From Neisseria mucosa (lineage in GTDB: Bacteria; Pseudomonadota; Gammaproteobacteria; Burkholderiales; Neisseriaceae): a stretch of DNA of 64,000 bases. How positions within the stretch are numbered: position 1 is the stretch's first letter; each line of letters opens with the position of its first letter. A model generated the notes under the pieces. The model made no database searches. It was not told the origin of the DNA and worked only from the letters and a program-made list of their open reading frames with translations. The position numbers were made by a program, and so were the translations under genes. Below are positions 43,107-51,398 of the stretch, one piece after another. The stretch is taken from assembly GCF_003044445.1 (NCBI RefSeq), contig NZ_POWX01000015.1:1-64000 (forward strand), written 5' to 3'.

Positions 43107-43847
43107 TTAGCGTTTCACACCGCCGAATGCCGTATCCAAGTTGCGGTCGGTTTTAAATTTGGCAACACCGGCCAGCGCGCTTGCGTTGTGACCGAAGAAG
43201 TGGCCTTCGGTTTTACCGAAGTGGCCGTTGGCGCGGGCGTAGCCTTCAAACGATGCGCTGGACGGTTTGATGCGGGAATGGATGTCCATCTGTACAGCGT
43301 TGTTTTTCATAGAACCTGCCAAGACGCGTTGACCGAAGTCTGCGCGCAAAGTACCGACCATCGGGTTGTTGCCGGTGTAGTTGTTGATACCTTTGACTGC
43401 GTAGTTGGCTACACCGGATACCGGCATAGAAGTAGCGCGTTTGTCGCCGGAGTAGAAAACGCCGCGGTTGGTGCCTTTGGCGTATTCTTTGCCGACCCAC
43501 TCGCCGTAGTACACTTCAGAGCCGCCGCTCTTGATGGTGTTGAATGCATAGCGGCCGAGGTTTTGACGGGTGCGTGCGTCGTTAACCTGTACGGTTTTCA
43601 CGCCGTTGCGGTCTACATTGCCGGGCATGCGGTTGACGTTGGTGTAGTGCACGCCCGAACGGTAGGCAGCGTGTTTCATCACTTTTTCGCCTTCGGCTTC
43701 AGATGCGGGTTTGCCCCATTTTTTGCCGTATTTGTGGTTTTTGTAACCATAATCAAACGGGTTGTAGTAATCGTTGGCGGCAAATACGCCTGCGCTGAAC
43801 AAAACGGCCAAAACAGCAGCGGTGGTTTTTTGCAGATTCAGTTTCAT
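43107..43847 (-). CDS. secreted TbpB-barrel-like protein, putative Slam cargo (hemophilin-like)
   Basis: 246 residues. A cleavable signal peptide (cleavage near VFA-AN, about 23) and no cysteine at all, so it cannot be a lipoprotein. After an N-terminal region rich in Tyr/Gly (24-105) comes a C-terminal handle/barrel domain from about 110 with the TbpB-B/D style pattern: YYGEWVG, GVFYSGDKR, MPVSGVANYAVKGIN, GTLRADFG, FEGYARANG, then FFGHNASALAGVAKF and a final FGGVKR. That signature is shared by TbpB, FHbp-like and hemophilin (HphA) cargo of Slam proteins. Strong AAGGAG SD seven bases before ATG. Likely a secreted heme-binding or host-factor-binding protein; the ligand is inferred. Confidence 0.78.
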   Translation of the reverse strand: MKLNLQKTTAAVLAVLFSAGVFAANDYYNPFDYGYKNHKYGKKWGKPASEAEGEKVMKHAAYRSGVHYTNVNRMPGNVDRNGVKTVQVNDARTRQNLGRYAFNTIKSGGSEVYYGEWVGKEYAKGTNRGVFYSGDKRATSMPVSGVANYAVKGINNYTGNNPMVGTLRADFGQRVLAGSMKNNAVQMDIHSRIKPSSASFEGYARANGHFGKTEGHFFGHNASALAGVAKFKTDRNLDTAFGGVKR

Positions 43848-44145
43848 GATACGCTCCTTAGGGGAAAACGATGGTTGGGAAATGATGTCCCGTCAGTGTC
43901 AGTGTGAGCAGACTATCGTTATGTGAGGAGACTTGTTTTGCTTTTTTCTTGAACATCATTCTAGGCTGGGAGTGTTAGAGGAGAATTAGCGGATGTTTTG
44001 GAGAAGGTTGGAATGAGATAAGAATAGGATAAGAATGTTTGTTTTTAGTTAAGAAGTATAGTAAACACGGTTGGCGTTGGTGCATGCCGCAATTTAATCT
44101 GTCCTGATATTGAAATGTTTTGGTGATGGATTAATTGAAATGATT
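43848..44145. other. cargo-gene upstream region
   Basis: No gene. It holds the promoter of the cargo-Slam pair. Direct repeats GATAAGAATA (44017-44026) and GATAAGAATG (44028-44037) are possible operator half-sites. Confidence 0.45.
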
Positions 44146-44252
44146 TATAGTGGATTAAATTTAAATCAGGACAAGGCGACGAAGCCGCAGACAGTACAAA
44201 TAGTACGGCAAGGCGAGGCAACGCCGTACTGGTTTAAAGTTAATCCACTATA
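44146..44252. repeat. Correia repeat element (short, 107 bp), copy 3
   Basis: TATAGTGGATTAAATTTAAA ends with the inverse; same family and length as copies 1, 2 and 5. Confidence 0.92.
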
Positions 44253-44353
44253 TAAAGAAGAGAAAAGGTCGTCTGAAAATTTCTTTCGGCGGAACCCGCA
44301 GAGCTTGTTTCAGACGACTTTTGAAATTGAGAAATAATATCTAGGAAATAGGC

Positions 44354-44380
44354 AAAAAAATAACCGCCAAAGGCGGTTTG
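44354..44380 (-). terminator. tRNA-Phe terminator
   Basis: AACCGCC / GGCGGTT hairpin followed by a T7 run on the minus strand, directly after the encoded CCA. Confidence 0.9.
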
Positions 44381-44383
44381 TTT

Positions 44384-44459
44384 TGGTGGCCAGAGGCGGA
44401 ATCGAACCGCCGACACACGGATTTTCAATCCGTTGCTCTACCAACTGAGCTATCTGGCC
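44384..44459 (-). tRNA. tRNA-Phe (anticodon GAA)
   Basis: 76 nt with encoded CCA; GGCCAGA acceptor, D arm GCTCAGTTGGTAGAGC, anticodon loop TTGAAAA, T arm GGCGGTTCGATTCCGCC. All stems pair. Confidence 0.97.
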
Positions 44460-44679
44460 TTCGCTGTTTCGTTGCGAGATGTGCATTAAACCAAAAACGG
44501 CGTTTTAACGCAAGGTTTATTTCGATGCGCCGTATATTATTTTTATAAATATATGTTTTATATTGGATTAAAAAAGCAGCGTATTTGGCAGGTTTTCCCC
44601 GTTTTTCGCAGCCTTTCCTATAAATAGGCAATACGATAAAATACGCGCTGTCTGAAACACCATCATGAAGGAAGCTGCC

Positions 44680-44952
44680 ATGACCCGTATGGTTCACTGC
44701 GTCAAACTCGGCAAAGAGGCCGAAGGTATGAAATTCCCGCCACTGCCCAACGAGCTGGGCAAGCGTATTTTTGAAAATGTGTCCCAAGAGGCTTGGAATG
44801 CGTGGACGCGTCATCAAACCATGCTGATTAACGAAAACCGCCTGAGCCTTGCTGACCCGCGCGCGCGCGAATATTTGGCGCAGCAGATGGAGCAGTATTT
44901 CTTCGGAGACGGGGCGGATGCTGTTCAGGGCTATGTCCCTCCGCAAGAATAA
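44680..44952 (+). CDS. yggX: Fe(2+)-trafficking protein YggX
   Basis: 90 residues, starts MTRMVHCVKLGKEAEGM with the single reactive Cys7, then PPLPNELGKRIFENVSQEAWNAW. Protects and repairs iron-sulfur clusters under oxidative stress. AAGGA SD before ATG 44680; five codons upstream in frame dismissed. No mutY next to it, unlike E. coli. Confidence 0.95.
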   Translation: MTRMVHCVKLGKEAEGMKFPPLPNELGKRIFENVSQEAWNAWTRHQTMLINENRLSLADPRAREYLAQQMEQYFFGDGADAVQGYVPPQE

Positions 44953-44973
44953 GCGCAAGCTGTTTTGAATGGC

Positions 44974-45017
44974 AAAGGTCGTCTGAAACCGAAGTGGGTT
45001 TTCAGACGACCTTTTTC
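44974..45017. terminator. bidirectional DUS terminator
   Basis: AAAGGTCGTCTGAAACC and GGTTTTCAGACGACCTTT between the convergent yggX and nitroreductase genes. Confidence 0.85.
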
Positions 45018-45031
45018 TGTTTGACGGGCAA

Positions 45032-45637
45032 TTATGCGCCGAACACTTTCAAACGGTTTTCCACCGGTTCGAAGGCTTTTTCACCGGCAGGCGCTTCGAT
45101 GCCGCCGATGACCATTTGCGCGCGCAAAAGCCAGCTTTCAGGCAGGTTCCACTCTTTGGCGATGGCGGCGTCGGGCAGCGGGTTATAGTGTTGCAGGTTT
45201 GCGCCCACGCCGGCGGCGGCAAGCGTTGTCCAGACGGCGTATTGCGTCATCGCGTTCGCATGGTCCGCCCAAACGGGGAAGTTGGCGGCGTATGAAGGGA
45301 ACTGCTCTTGCAGGCCTTTGACGACGTTTTGGTCTTCGAAGAACAAAATGGTCGCCGCGCCTGCTTTGAACAGGTTTAATTTTTGCGCAGTCGGCTCGAA
45401 TTGTTCGGCAGGCACGATGGCGCGCAATGCGTCTTCAACGAATTGCCACACTTTGCCGTGTTCCTCGCCGAAGAGGATGACGACGCGGGTGGATTGCGAG
45501 TTGAAGGAAGAAGGCGTGTGTAAGACGGCGTGTTTGACGATTTCGCTGATTTCTTCGTTGCTGATAGGCAGGTTTTTGTTCAGCGCGTAAATGGAGCGGC
45601 GGGTTTCTGCCGCTTGTTGTAAGGTTTGATAAGTCAT
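45032..45637 (-). CDS. nitroreductase family protein (Frm2/YdgI type)
   Basis: 201 residues, FMN-dependent. N-terminal RRSIYALNKNLPIS and PSSFNSQSTRVVILFGEEHGKVWQ are typical of the branch that includes yeast Frm2 and bacterial fatty-acid-repression homologs. Reduces nitro compounds or quinones; physiological substrate unknown. AAGGA SD. Same strand as doxX, separated from it by a Correia element; the divergent LysR gene may control both. Confidence 0.85.
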   Translation of the reverse strand: MTYQTLQQAAETRRSIYALNKNLPISNEEISEIVKHAVLHTPSSFNSQSTRVVILFGEEHGKVWQFVEDALRAIVPAEQFEPTAQKLNLFKAGAATILFFEDQNVVKGLQEQFPSYAANFPVWADHANAMTQYAVWTTLAAAGVGANLQHYNPLPDAAIAKEWNLPESWLLRAQMVIGGIEAPAGEKAFEPVENRLKVFGA

Positions 45638-45684
45638 TTTGTTTTTCCTTTGATTTAAGTTTAATCGGTTGGCGGGTTTGGAAA

Positions 45685-45789
45685 TATAGTGGATTAATTT
45701 AAACCAGTACGGCGTTGCCTCGCCTTGCCGTACTATTTGTACTGTCTGCGGCTTCGTCGCCTTGTCCTGATTTAAATTAATCCACTATA
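45685..45789. repeat. Correia repeat element (short, 105 bp), copy 4
   Basis: Same family; two bases shorter because both ends lack one base of the TTTAAA block. It sits between doxX and the nitroreductase gene. Confidence 0.92.
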
Positions 45790-45836
45790 GATTCGCCAAA
45801 CCCGCTTTGTTTGTTTTCAGACGACCTTTGGGTAGA

Positions 45837-46238
45837 TCAGGCTTTGTTTTTGCCGAACAAGTTGTCCAATGCCAATGAGCCGCCGCCTGCTGCTGCGAGA
45901 TAGAGGAACACGAAGCAGAACAAGACTGCCGATTCGCCGCCGTTGGCAAGCGGGAACAGCGCCGAACCTTGGGAGGCGTGTGCCATAAAGTAGGCAGCCG
46001 CCATCTGACCGGACAGGATGAAGGCGGCAGGACGGGTAAACAGTCCGAGAATCAACAGGATGCCGCCGACGATTTCCAAAATACCCGCCACCAGCATCAA
46101 GCCTTCGGGCGAGCCGCTGCCCATGGCGGTCGGGAAGCCGAAGAATTTTGCCGTACCGTGCAAGAGGAAGAGATAGGCGGTTACGATACGCAAAACGGAC
46201 AATAAAATAGGTTGGATACGGGCGCAGGTTGCAGACAT
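45837..46238 (-). CDS. DoxX family membrane protein
   Basis: 133 residues, four hydrophobic helices (RIVTAYLFLLHGTAKFFGFP, LMLVAGILEIVGGILLILGLF, PAAFILSGQMAAAYFMAH, ESAVLFCFVFLYLAAAGGG). DoxX proteins are of ill-defined role, associated with redox stress and sulfur metabolism. AGGAG SD. Probable transcriptional unit with the nitroreductase, divergent from the LysR gene. Confidence 0.88.
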   Translation of the reverse strand: MSATCARIQPILLSVLRIVTAYLFLLHGTAKFFGFPTAMGSGSPEGLMLVAGILEIVGGILLILGLFTRPAAFILSGQMAAAYFMAHASQGSALFPLANGGESAVLFCFVFLYLAAAGGGSLALDNLFGKNKA

Positions 46239-46583
46239 AAATTACTCCTGATGTTTAAATTTGAAACAAACCGATTACGAAATGCCTCGTACGGCAGGCC
46301 ACAGTAAATTCAAATAAGATATTCCAACCATCGTTATTCCCGCTCCGCTTGCGCGGGGCGGGAATAACGATATGAGCATTTCCTATTCAAACGCACTTAA
46401 AAAAGCAAATCCGACTCCCCCTCCCAAGTGGGAGAAAGCCTGGGAGAGGGTCCAAACCGTCAGATTTGTTTCCTGTAATCTCAAAAGGCTTAATGAAAAT
46501 TAATCTTATCTGCGCAGTATAGATAATTACTGCCAGTAGATATATACTCCTTTCATTGACGCAACGTTTCCCCAAAAGAAAAC
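46239..46583. promoter_or_regulatory. doxX/LysR divergent region with dRS3 and CT-rich repeats
   Basis: A 40-bp palindrome (46331-46370, TCGTTATTCCCGC type, dRS3 unit) and a CCCTCCC...GGGAGAGGG hairpin (46416-46451) fill most of the gap. The LysR operator would be expected near 46500-46580, an AT-rich stretch; no clear T-N11-A site chosen. Confidence 0.6.
46331..46370. repeat. dRS3-type palindrome
   Basis: TCGTTATTCCCGC at the left and its exact inverse at the right, GC-rich centre. Confidence 0.75.
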
Positions 46584-47480
46584 ATGGATACCCTGTTCAG
46601 CCTCAAAGTTTTCCGCCAAGTCGTCCAAAGCGGCAGCTTCACCCGCGCCGCCGAGCAGCTTGATATTTCCACCGCAATGGCGAGCAAACACGTCAGCCAT
46701 CTGGAAAATTCGATTAAAGCCAAACTGCTGCACCGCAACAGCCGCAACCTCCACCTGACCGAAGCGGGCGAAGAATACTACCGCCAATGCAGCTACGCGC
46801 TCGATACGCTCGACACCGCCGCGCAAAAGGCGGCAGGCGGGGCGGACACGCCGCAGGGTATGTTGCGCGTGACCATGCCGCTTTGGTTTGCAGGCAATTT
46901 AATCGGCAACTGGCTGGCGGAATACCGCGAACGCTATCCCGAAGTCACGCTCGATTTGGTACTCGACAACCGCCACGTCGATTTGATAGCCGAAGGCTTC
47001 GACCTCGCCTTGCGCGTCTCAAAAACCCTGTCTCCGTCGCTTATTGTCAAACCGCTGGCACAAATCCAATTCGTCCTGCTCGCCTCGCCCGACTATCTGG
47101 CGAAACACGGCACGCCGCAAACGCCCGAAGAAGCCATGCGCCATCCCGCCATCCTGCCGTCCTACACCGACCAGCGCAATTTGGAAATCACGCATCAAAA
47201 AACGGGCGAAAAAAGCATTCTGACGCTTAATCCGGTGATTCTAAGCGACAATACGCTGATGATCCGCGAATTGGTCAGGGCGGGCGCGGGCATCGCCTAT
47301 CAGCCGCTGTGGTCGGTCAGGCAGGATTTGGCGGAAGGCAGACTGGTCAGCCTGCTGCCAGACTATCGCGTGCGGGTCGATCAATTAAACGCGGTTTATG
47401 TGGATAGGGCGTTCTTAAGCGCGAAGGTGCGCAGTTTTATTGATTTTCTGAACGAGAAGATTTCGGCGGAAGGGCAATAA
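46584..47480 (+). CDS. LysR family transcriptional regulator
   Basis: 298 residues. N-terminal winged helix (MDTLFSLKVFRQVVQSGSFTRAAEQLDISTAMASKHVSHLE) and a periplasmic-binding-like effector domain. The sequence resembles the DsdC/AaeR-like branch common in proteobacteria. Divergent from doxX and the nitroreductase, the usual layout of LysR regulator and target, so they are the likely regulon. Effector unknown. Confidence 0.92.
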   Translation: MDTLFSLKVFRQVVQSGSFTRAAEQLDISTAMASKHVSHLENSIKAKLLHRNSRNLHLTEAGEEYYRQCSYALDTLDTAAQKAAGGADTPQGMLRVTMPLWFAGNLIGNWLAEYRERYPEVTLDLVLDNRHVDLIAEGFDLALRVSKTLSPSLIVKPLAQIQFVLLASPDYLAKHGTPQTPEEAMRHPAILPSYTDQRNLEITHQKTGEKSILTLNPVILSDNTLMIRELVRAGAGIAYQPLWSVRQDLAEGRLVSLLPDYRVRVDQLNAVYVDRAFLSAKVRSFIDFLNEKISAEGQ

Positions 47481-47501
47481 GGTCATCGTCCAAAACTAAA
47501 G

Positions 47502-47542
47502 AGGTCGTCTGAAAACGGAAAACGGTTTCAGACGACCTTTTG
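47502..47542. terminator. DUS inverted pair terminator
   Basis: AGGTCGTCTGAAA with TTTCAGACGACCT, 11-base loop, between the convergent LysR and pseudoazurin genes. Confidence 0.82.
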
Positions 47543-47555
47543 TTTGTGTGGCAGT

Positions 47556-47987
47556 TTATTTGACCTGCTGCATGTATTTTTTCAGACGACCCTTGCTCTG
47601 CATGGCGCGGTTTTCCAGTTCGTCCACAACGGCTTGCGCTTTGGCTTTGTTCACCGGTTTGCCGACCTGAATCACACCGCTCATGTTCATCATGCGGTGC
47701 GGCGGGCAGGTATAGACGTATACGCCTTCTTTGTCGAGTTTGAGGGTGAAGTCTTTGCCGTCTTCGGAGAGGAAGTCGGCAACGCCGTCGGGCAGGGCTT
47801 TGCTTTGCACCCAGTGGCCTTTGTTGGCGGCTTTGAAGGTGACGGTGTCGCCGACTTTGGCGTTGACGTAGCCGGGTTCGAACACCATGCTGCCGTCTTT
47901 GCCGTTGTCGAGCATTTTGACTTCGTGGTTGGCGGCGTATGCGCCGAGGGAGGCGGTCAGCATGAGGAGGAAGAGGGATTTTTTCAT
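47556..47987 (-). CDS. pseudoazurin (periplasmic type 1 copper protein)
   Basis: 143 residues with a signal peptide (about 1-18). Cupredoxin fold with the type-1 copper ligands His58, Cys94, His97 and Met102 (YTCPPHRMMNM) and pseudoazurin length. Small electron carrier; in other bacteria it feeds copper nitrite reductase or cytochrome c peroxidase. Its redox partner is not in the window. AAGGA SD. An inverted DUS overlaps the 3' end (KGRLKK). Confidence 0.92.
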   Translation of the reverse strand: MKKSLFLLMLTASLGAYAANHEVKMLDNGKDGSMVFEPGYVNAKVGDTVTFKAANKGHWVQSKALPDGVADFLSEDGKDFTLKLDKEGVYVYTCPPHRMMNMSGVIQVGKPVNKAKAQAVVDELENRAMQSKGRLKKYMQQVK

Positions 47988-48061
47988 GGGGGGAGTCCTT
48001 TCTAAGGATAAAAAATATGGGACGGGCTGATGAGTCGGAGAGGTAAGTCTTGGGCTTACCG

Positions 48062-48094
48062 CCCTCTCCCTAACCCTCTTCCGCGGGAGAGGGG
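48062..48094. repeat. CCCTCTCC palindrome
   Basis: CCCTCTCCCTAACCCTCTTCC then GCGGGAGAGGGG; same family as at 38136. Confidence 0.7.
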
Positions 48095-48154
48095 ATAAGT
48101 TGCAGGGAGTTCGCAGGCCGGATGCTCAAATCCGACATTTCAGGAGCGGTTAAG

Positions 48155-48922
48155 TTACGCCGTCTGCCGCATCGGGCGGATAACGGGCAGGCCTTTGCTG
48201 TCGTATAAAAGTTCGATGTCCACTTTATACAGCCTGCCTATCATGTCCGCCTGCAACACGTCCTGCGGCGCGCCCTGCGCCTGTACTTTGCCTTCGCCGA
48301 GCAGAATCACGCCGTCTGAAAACTGCGCGGCGAGGCTCAAATCGTGCAAGACCATCAGCGTAACCAGATTGTGTTCGTGCGTGTATTGCACCACGCGCTC
48401 CAAGAGGTTCAACTGGTGGTGCATATCCAGCGCACTGACCGGTTCGTCCAGCATCAGGATTTCGGGGCGGCGCAGCATGACTTGGGCAAACATGACGAGC
48501 TGCCGCTGTCCGCCGGAAAGCCGCATGACGTCGCGGTGCGCCAGATGGCCGATGCCCAGCTCCGCCATGATACTTGCGGCTTCGTGCAGCAGTTCGTCGC
48601 CGACGTGCATGTGCAGCGCGTCCATGCGGCCGAGCAACACGACTTCCAGCGCGGTCAGCGAGGCTTCGGCGGCGGTGTCCTGCGGCATATAGCCTATGCG
48701 TTTGCGCCAGCTTTGCAGGTGGATTTTGCTCAACGCTTCGTCGCCGTAGCGGATGGTGCCTTTGTGCGCCACTTCGCCGAAAATCGTTTTCATCAGCGAG
48801 GATTTGCCCGTACCGTTCGGGCCGAGCACGGAATAGACTTTGCCTTGTTCCAGCGTCAAATCGATACTGTCGGCGACCACATAATCGCCGCGTCGGATGT
48901 GTACGTTTTCCAGTCGGAGCAT
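48155..48922 (-). CDS. iron-complex-type ABC transporter ATP-binding protein
   Basis: 255 residues. Walker A GPNGTGKSSLM, signature LSGGQRQLVMFAQ, Walker B ILMLDEPVSALD, H-loop VLHDLSLAA. Belongs to the FepC/FecE/BtuD cluster that powers uptake of siderophores, heme or cobalamin. Last gene of the four-gene operon; 12 bases after the second binding protein. ACGCCGTCTGAA, an off-dialect DUS-like site, is inside (48309-48320). Confidence 0.92.
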   Translation of the reverse strand: MLRLENVHIRRGDYVVADSIDLTLEQGKVYSVLGPNGTGKSSLMKTIFGEVAHKGTIRYGDEALSKIHLQSWRKRIGYMPQDTAAEASLTALEVVLLGRMDALHMHVGDELLHEAASIMAELGIGHLAHRDVMRLSGGQRQLVMFAQVMLRRPEILMLDEPVSALDMHHQLNLLERVVQYTHEHNLVTLMVLHDLSLAAQFSDGVILLGEGKVQAQGAPQDVLQADMIGRLYKVDIELLYDSKGLPVIRPMRQTA

Positions 48923-48934
48923 TTTGGACGACCT

Positions 48935-50158
48935 TTAAGCAAAGAGGGCGGCAAACCAGTTTTTAATACGTTGCCATAGTGACGGTTCGGCGACGGTTTC
49001 GGCTGATGCCGCAACAGTGTCGGCAGCCGCTTGTTTGTTGCAGTCTTCCAAACCGTCGCAACCCAAACGGATAAAGAAAGTACCCTGCGGCTCGACCGGC
49101 AGGTATTTACGGTGGAATTCACGGTAGGTCTCTTCCGGATTCACATCGGCAAAGGCTTCGGGATACAACGCTTTGGCGATAAATTGGGCGGATGCCAAAT
49201 CGGAAAGCGAACGCGAAGCAGTATGGTAAATGCCGAACACACGGCCGTTTCGGACAGCGGGAATTTCCGCCCAACCGGCACGCCGGATGAAACCCTGTAA
49301 GCGTTTTTGCGCTTCGGCGGCTTCGATGCCGATGCCCATCGCCATTGCTGCCGGCTGCTTCAGTCCGGCTTCGGTGCCGGAAATGATCACAACGTCGGGC
49401 TTGGCGGCAAGAAACTGCTCGGGATTAATCGCCCCCCAGTCTTTGATGAAGGCTGCGGCAATATTGTCGCCGCCCACTGTATCGGCAATCGCACCCCACA
49501 TATTTTTGCCGAAAGTAAAGCTATGTTCGGCAGGACCCTTGTCTCCGAACTCGATATAGATTTTCGGCTTGGGCTTGCCCGCTTCGGCCACGCGTTTTTG
49601 AATGTCGGCCATGCCTTGGGCGTATTCGCCGGCAATCTGCCCTGCACGCTCCGGCGTACCGGCGATTTCGCCGAAAAGTTTGGCACTGGCGGTATGGCGT
49701 TCGACCGTTTGCGCATTGAAATCGACCACAACCACCGGAATGCCGGCTTTTTCGAAACGCGGCATTTCTTCTTTCAACGCGTCATACTGCCAATCCGCCA
49801 ACACCACCACATCGGGTTTCATTGCCAAGGTTTTCTCAAACGAAAATGTACCGGCGTTCACATTGCCGATGTCGCCGATGTTTTGCAGCGAAGGGATTTT
49901 GGCGCGGTAGAGCGACCAACTGCCGGAGTTGAATTTCTCCCAAAATTCGCGCGAAATACCGACCACATTGTCAAATTTATCGACACCGGATACGGCAATA
50001 TAATCAGGATAATAAAAGCCCAGCACCACACGTTTGGCAGGTACATCGACCCGCACTTCGCGCCCGCGTACGTCGGTAAGCGTTTTCACTTCGGCACAAA
50101 CACCCTGCACGGCAAGACTGAACAAGGCGGCGGTTAAAATACGGCAAATAGGTTTCAT
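48935..50158 (-). CDS. second TroA-type substrate-binding protein
   Basis: 407 residues. Signal peptide (about 1-22), periplasmic binding protein type III fold (PF01497-like) with the unusual segment VVLGFYYPDYIAVSGVDKFDNVVG. It parallels the first binding protein (51941) along almost the whole length, but carries a C-terminal extension of about 40 residues (CDGLEDCNKQAAADTVAASAE...LWQRIKNWFAALFA) ending in an amphipathic/hydrophobic helix, perhaps a membrane anchor. No lipobox at the N-terminus. Confidence 0.88.
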   Translation of the reverse strand: MKPICRILTAALFSLAVQGVCAEVKTLTDVRGREVRVDVPAKRVVLGFYYPDYIAVSGVDKFDNVVGISREFWEKFNSGSWSLYRAKIPSLQNIGDIGNVNAGTFSFEKTLAMKPDVVVLADWQYDALKEEMPRFEKAGIPVVVVDFNAQTVERHTASAKLFGEIAGTPERAGQIAGEYAQGMADIQKRVAEAGKPKPKIYIEFGDKGPAEHSFTFGKNMWGAIADTVGGDNIAAAFIKDWGAINPEQFLAAKPDVVIISGTEAGLKQPAAMAMGIGIEAAEAQKRLQGFIRRAGWAEIPAVRNGRVFGIYHTASRSLSDLASAQFIAKALYPEAFADVNPEETYREFHRKYLPVEPQGTFFIRLGCDGLEDCNKQAAADTVAASAETVAEPSLWQRIKNWFAALFA

Positions 50159-50228
50159 TGGTTCTCTCTGTAAAATAAAAAAACAGTTTCAGACGACCCC
50201 GTCGCAACAAAAGACCGTCCGAAAAAAC

Positions 50229-51275
50229 TTACCGCTTGGACAATACAATCCAAAAGAAAAACGGTACGCCGACAAACGACGTAACGATGCCCACCGGAAA
50301 CAGCGCGCCCGGGATAATCACCTTGGACAACACGCTGGCTACCGACAAAAACGCCGCCCCTGCCAGCATCGCGCCGGGCAGGAAGAAACGTTGGTCTTCG
50401 CCCAAAAGAATCCGCGCCACATGCGGCGCGACCAGTCCGATAAAGCCGATTACGCCGACGAAACTGATTGCCGTCGCCGTCATCACCGCCACCAACACCA
50501 GCGTTTTCAGGCGCAAAAGTTGCAGATTGATACCCAGTCCGACGGCGCGTTCTTCGCCCAAGCGCAGCGCGGTCAGCTTCCACACATCGCGTGAAAGCAG
50601 CAGCACGCATACCGCCGTAACCGCCGCCGTAACGATGACCGTTTCCCAAGTTGCTTTGTTCAAACTGCCAAACAGCCAGAACAGAATCTGCTGCGAAATC
50701 TCAGGCGCGGCGATAAACTGAATCAGCGACAGAATCGACTGAAACAGAAACAAAAGCGCAATTCCCACCAACACCAGCATCGCCGAATTGAAGCGGCGCG
50801 CCGAGGCAAACAAAAACAAGATGCCCGAAGCCAGCATGGTCATCACAAACGCACCAATGGGAACGGCGATCGTTTCAGGCAGCCCGAAACCGCCGAACGC
50901 AATCACCACCGACGCGCCCAAACCCGCCGCCGCCGCCAAACCCAGCGTATAAGGGCTGGCCATCGGGTTGTTCAACAGCGTCTGAATTTCCGCGCCGCCG
51001 ACACCCAAAGCCGCACCGACCACCAAGGCCATTACCGCAATCGGCAGGCGCAGATCCATCACAATCAGGCGGTTCATTTCATCGACTTCAGGCTTGCCCA
51101 GCAAAACATTGACTACTTCGCCGACGGGCAGCGTGTCCGTCATCGCCGGACCGGTGGCGATGTCGAATAAGAAGCTGACCGATGCGATGATTAAAAACAT
51201 CAAAACAATCAACCAACGCTTGCCTTCCAACTTGCGCTGGTTTTTCACAATCTCGGCGACAACCGAATCATTCAT
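50229..51275 (-). CDS. FecCD-type ABC permease
   Basis: 348 residues, about ten transmembrane helices, FecCD family: LPIAVMALVVGAALGVGGAEIQTLLNNPMASPYTLGLAAAAGLGA near the N-terminus and GVIGFIGLVAPHVAR near the C-terminus, both family hallmarks. Forms a homodimeric channel for iron complexes or corrinoids. SD weak. Preceded by 665 bp of repeats instead of tight spacing to the first binding protein. Confidence 0.93.
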   Translation of the reverse strand: MNDSVVAEIVKNQRKLEGKRWLIVLMFLIIASVSFLFDIATGPAMTDTLPVGEVVNVLLGKPEVDEMNRLIVMDLRLPIAVMALVVGAALGVGGAEIQTLLNNPMASPYTLGLAAAAGLGASVVIAFGGFGLPETIAVPIGAFVMTMLASGILFLFASARRFNSAMLVLVGIALLFLFQSILSLIQFIAAPEISQQILFWLFGSLNKATWETVIVTAAVTAVCVLLLSRDVWKLTALRLGEERAVGLGINLQLLRLKTLVLVAVMTATAISFVGVIGFIGLVAPHVARILLGEDQRFFLPGAMLAGAAFLSVASVLSKVIIPGALFPVGIVTSFVGVPFFFWIVLSKR

Positions 51276-51398
51276 TTTTTAAGCCTTTGAAATTAAGGAA
51301 CAAGGTCGGACATCCATGCCCGACAATCTCTTTTGTCTGTATGCGTTTTGAAGGGTGGTTTTTTTGAAAATCGGGATAACGGCGTTCCAAAAAGCTTT

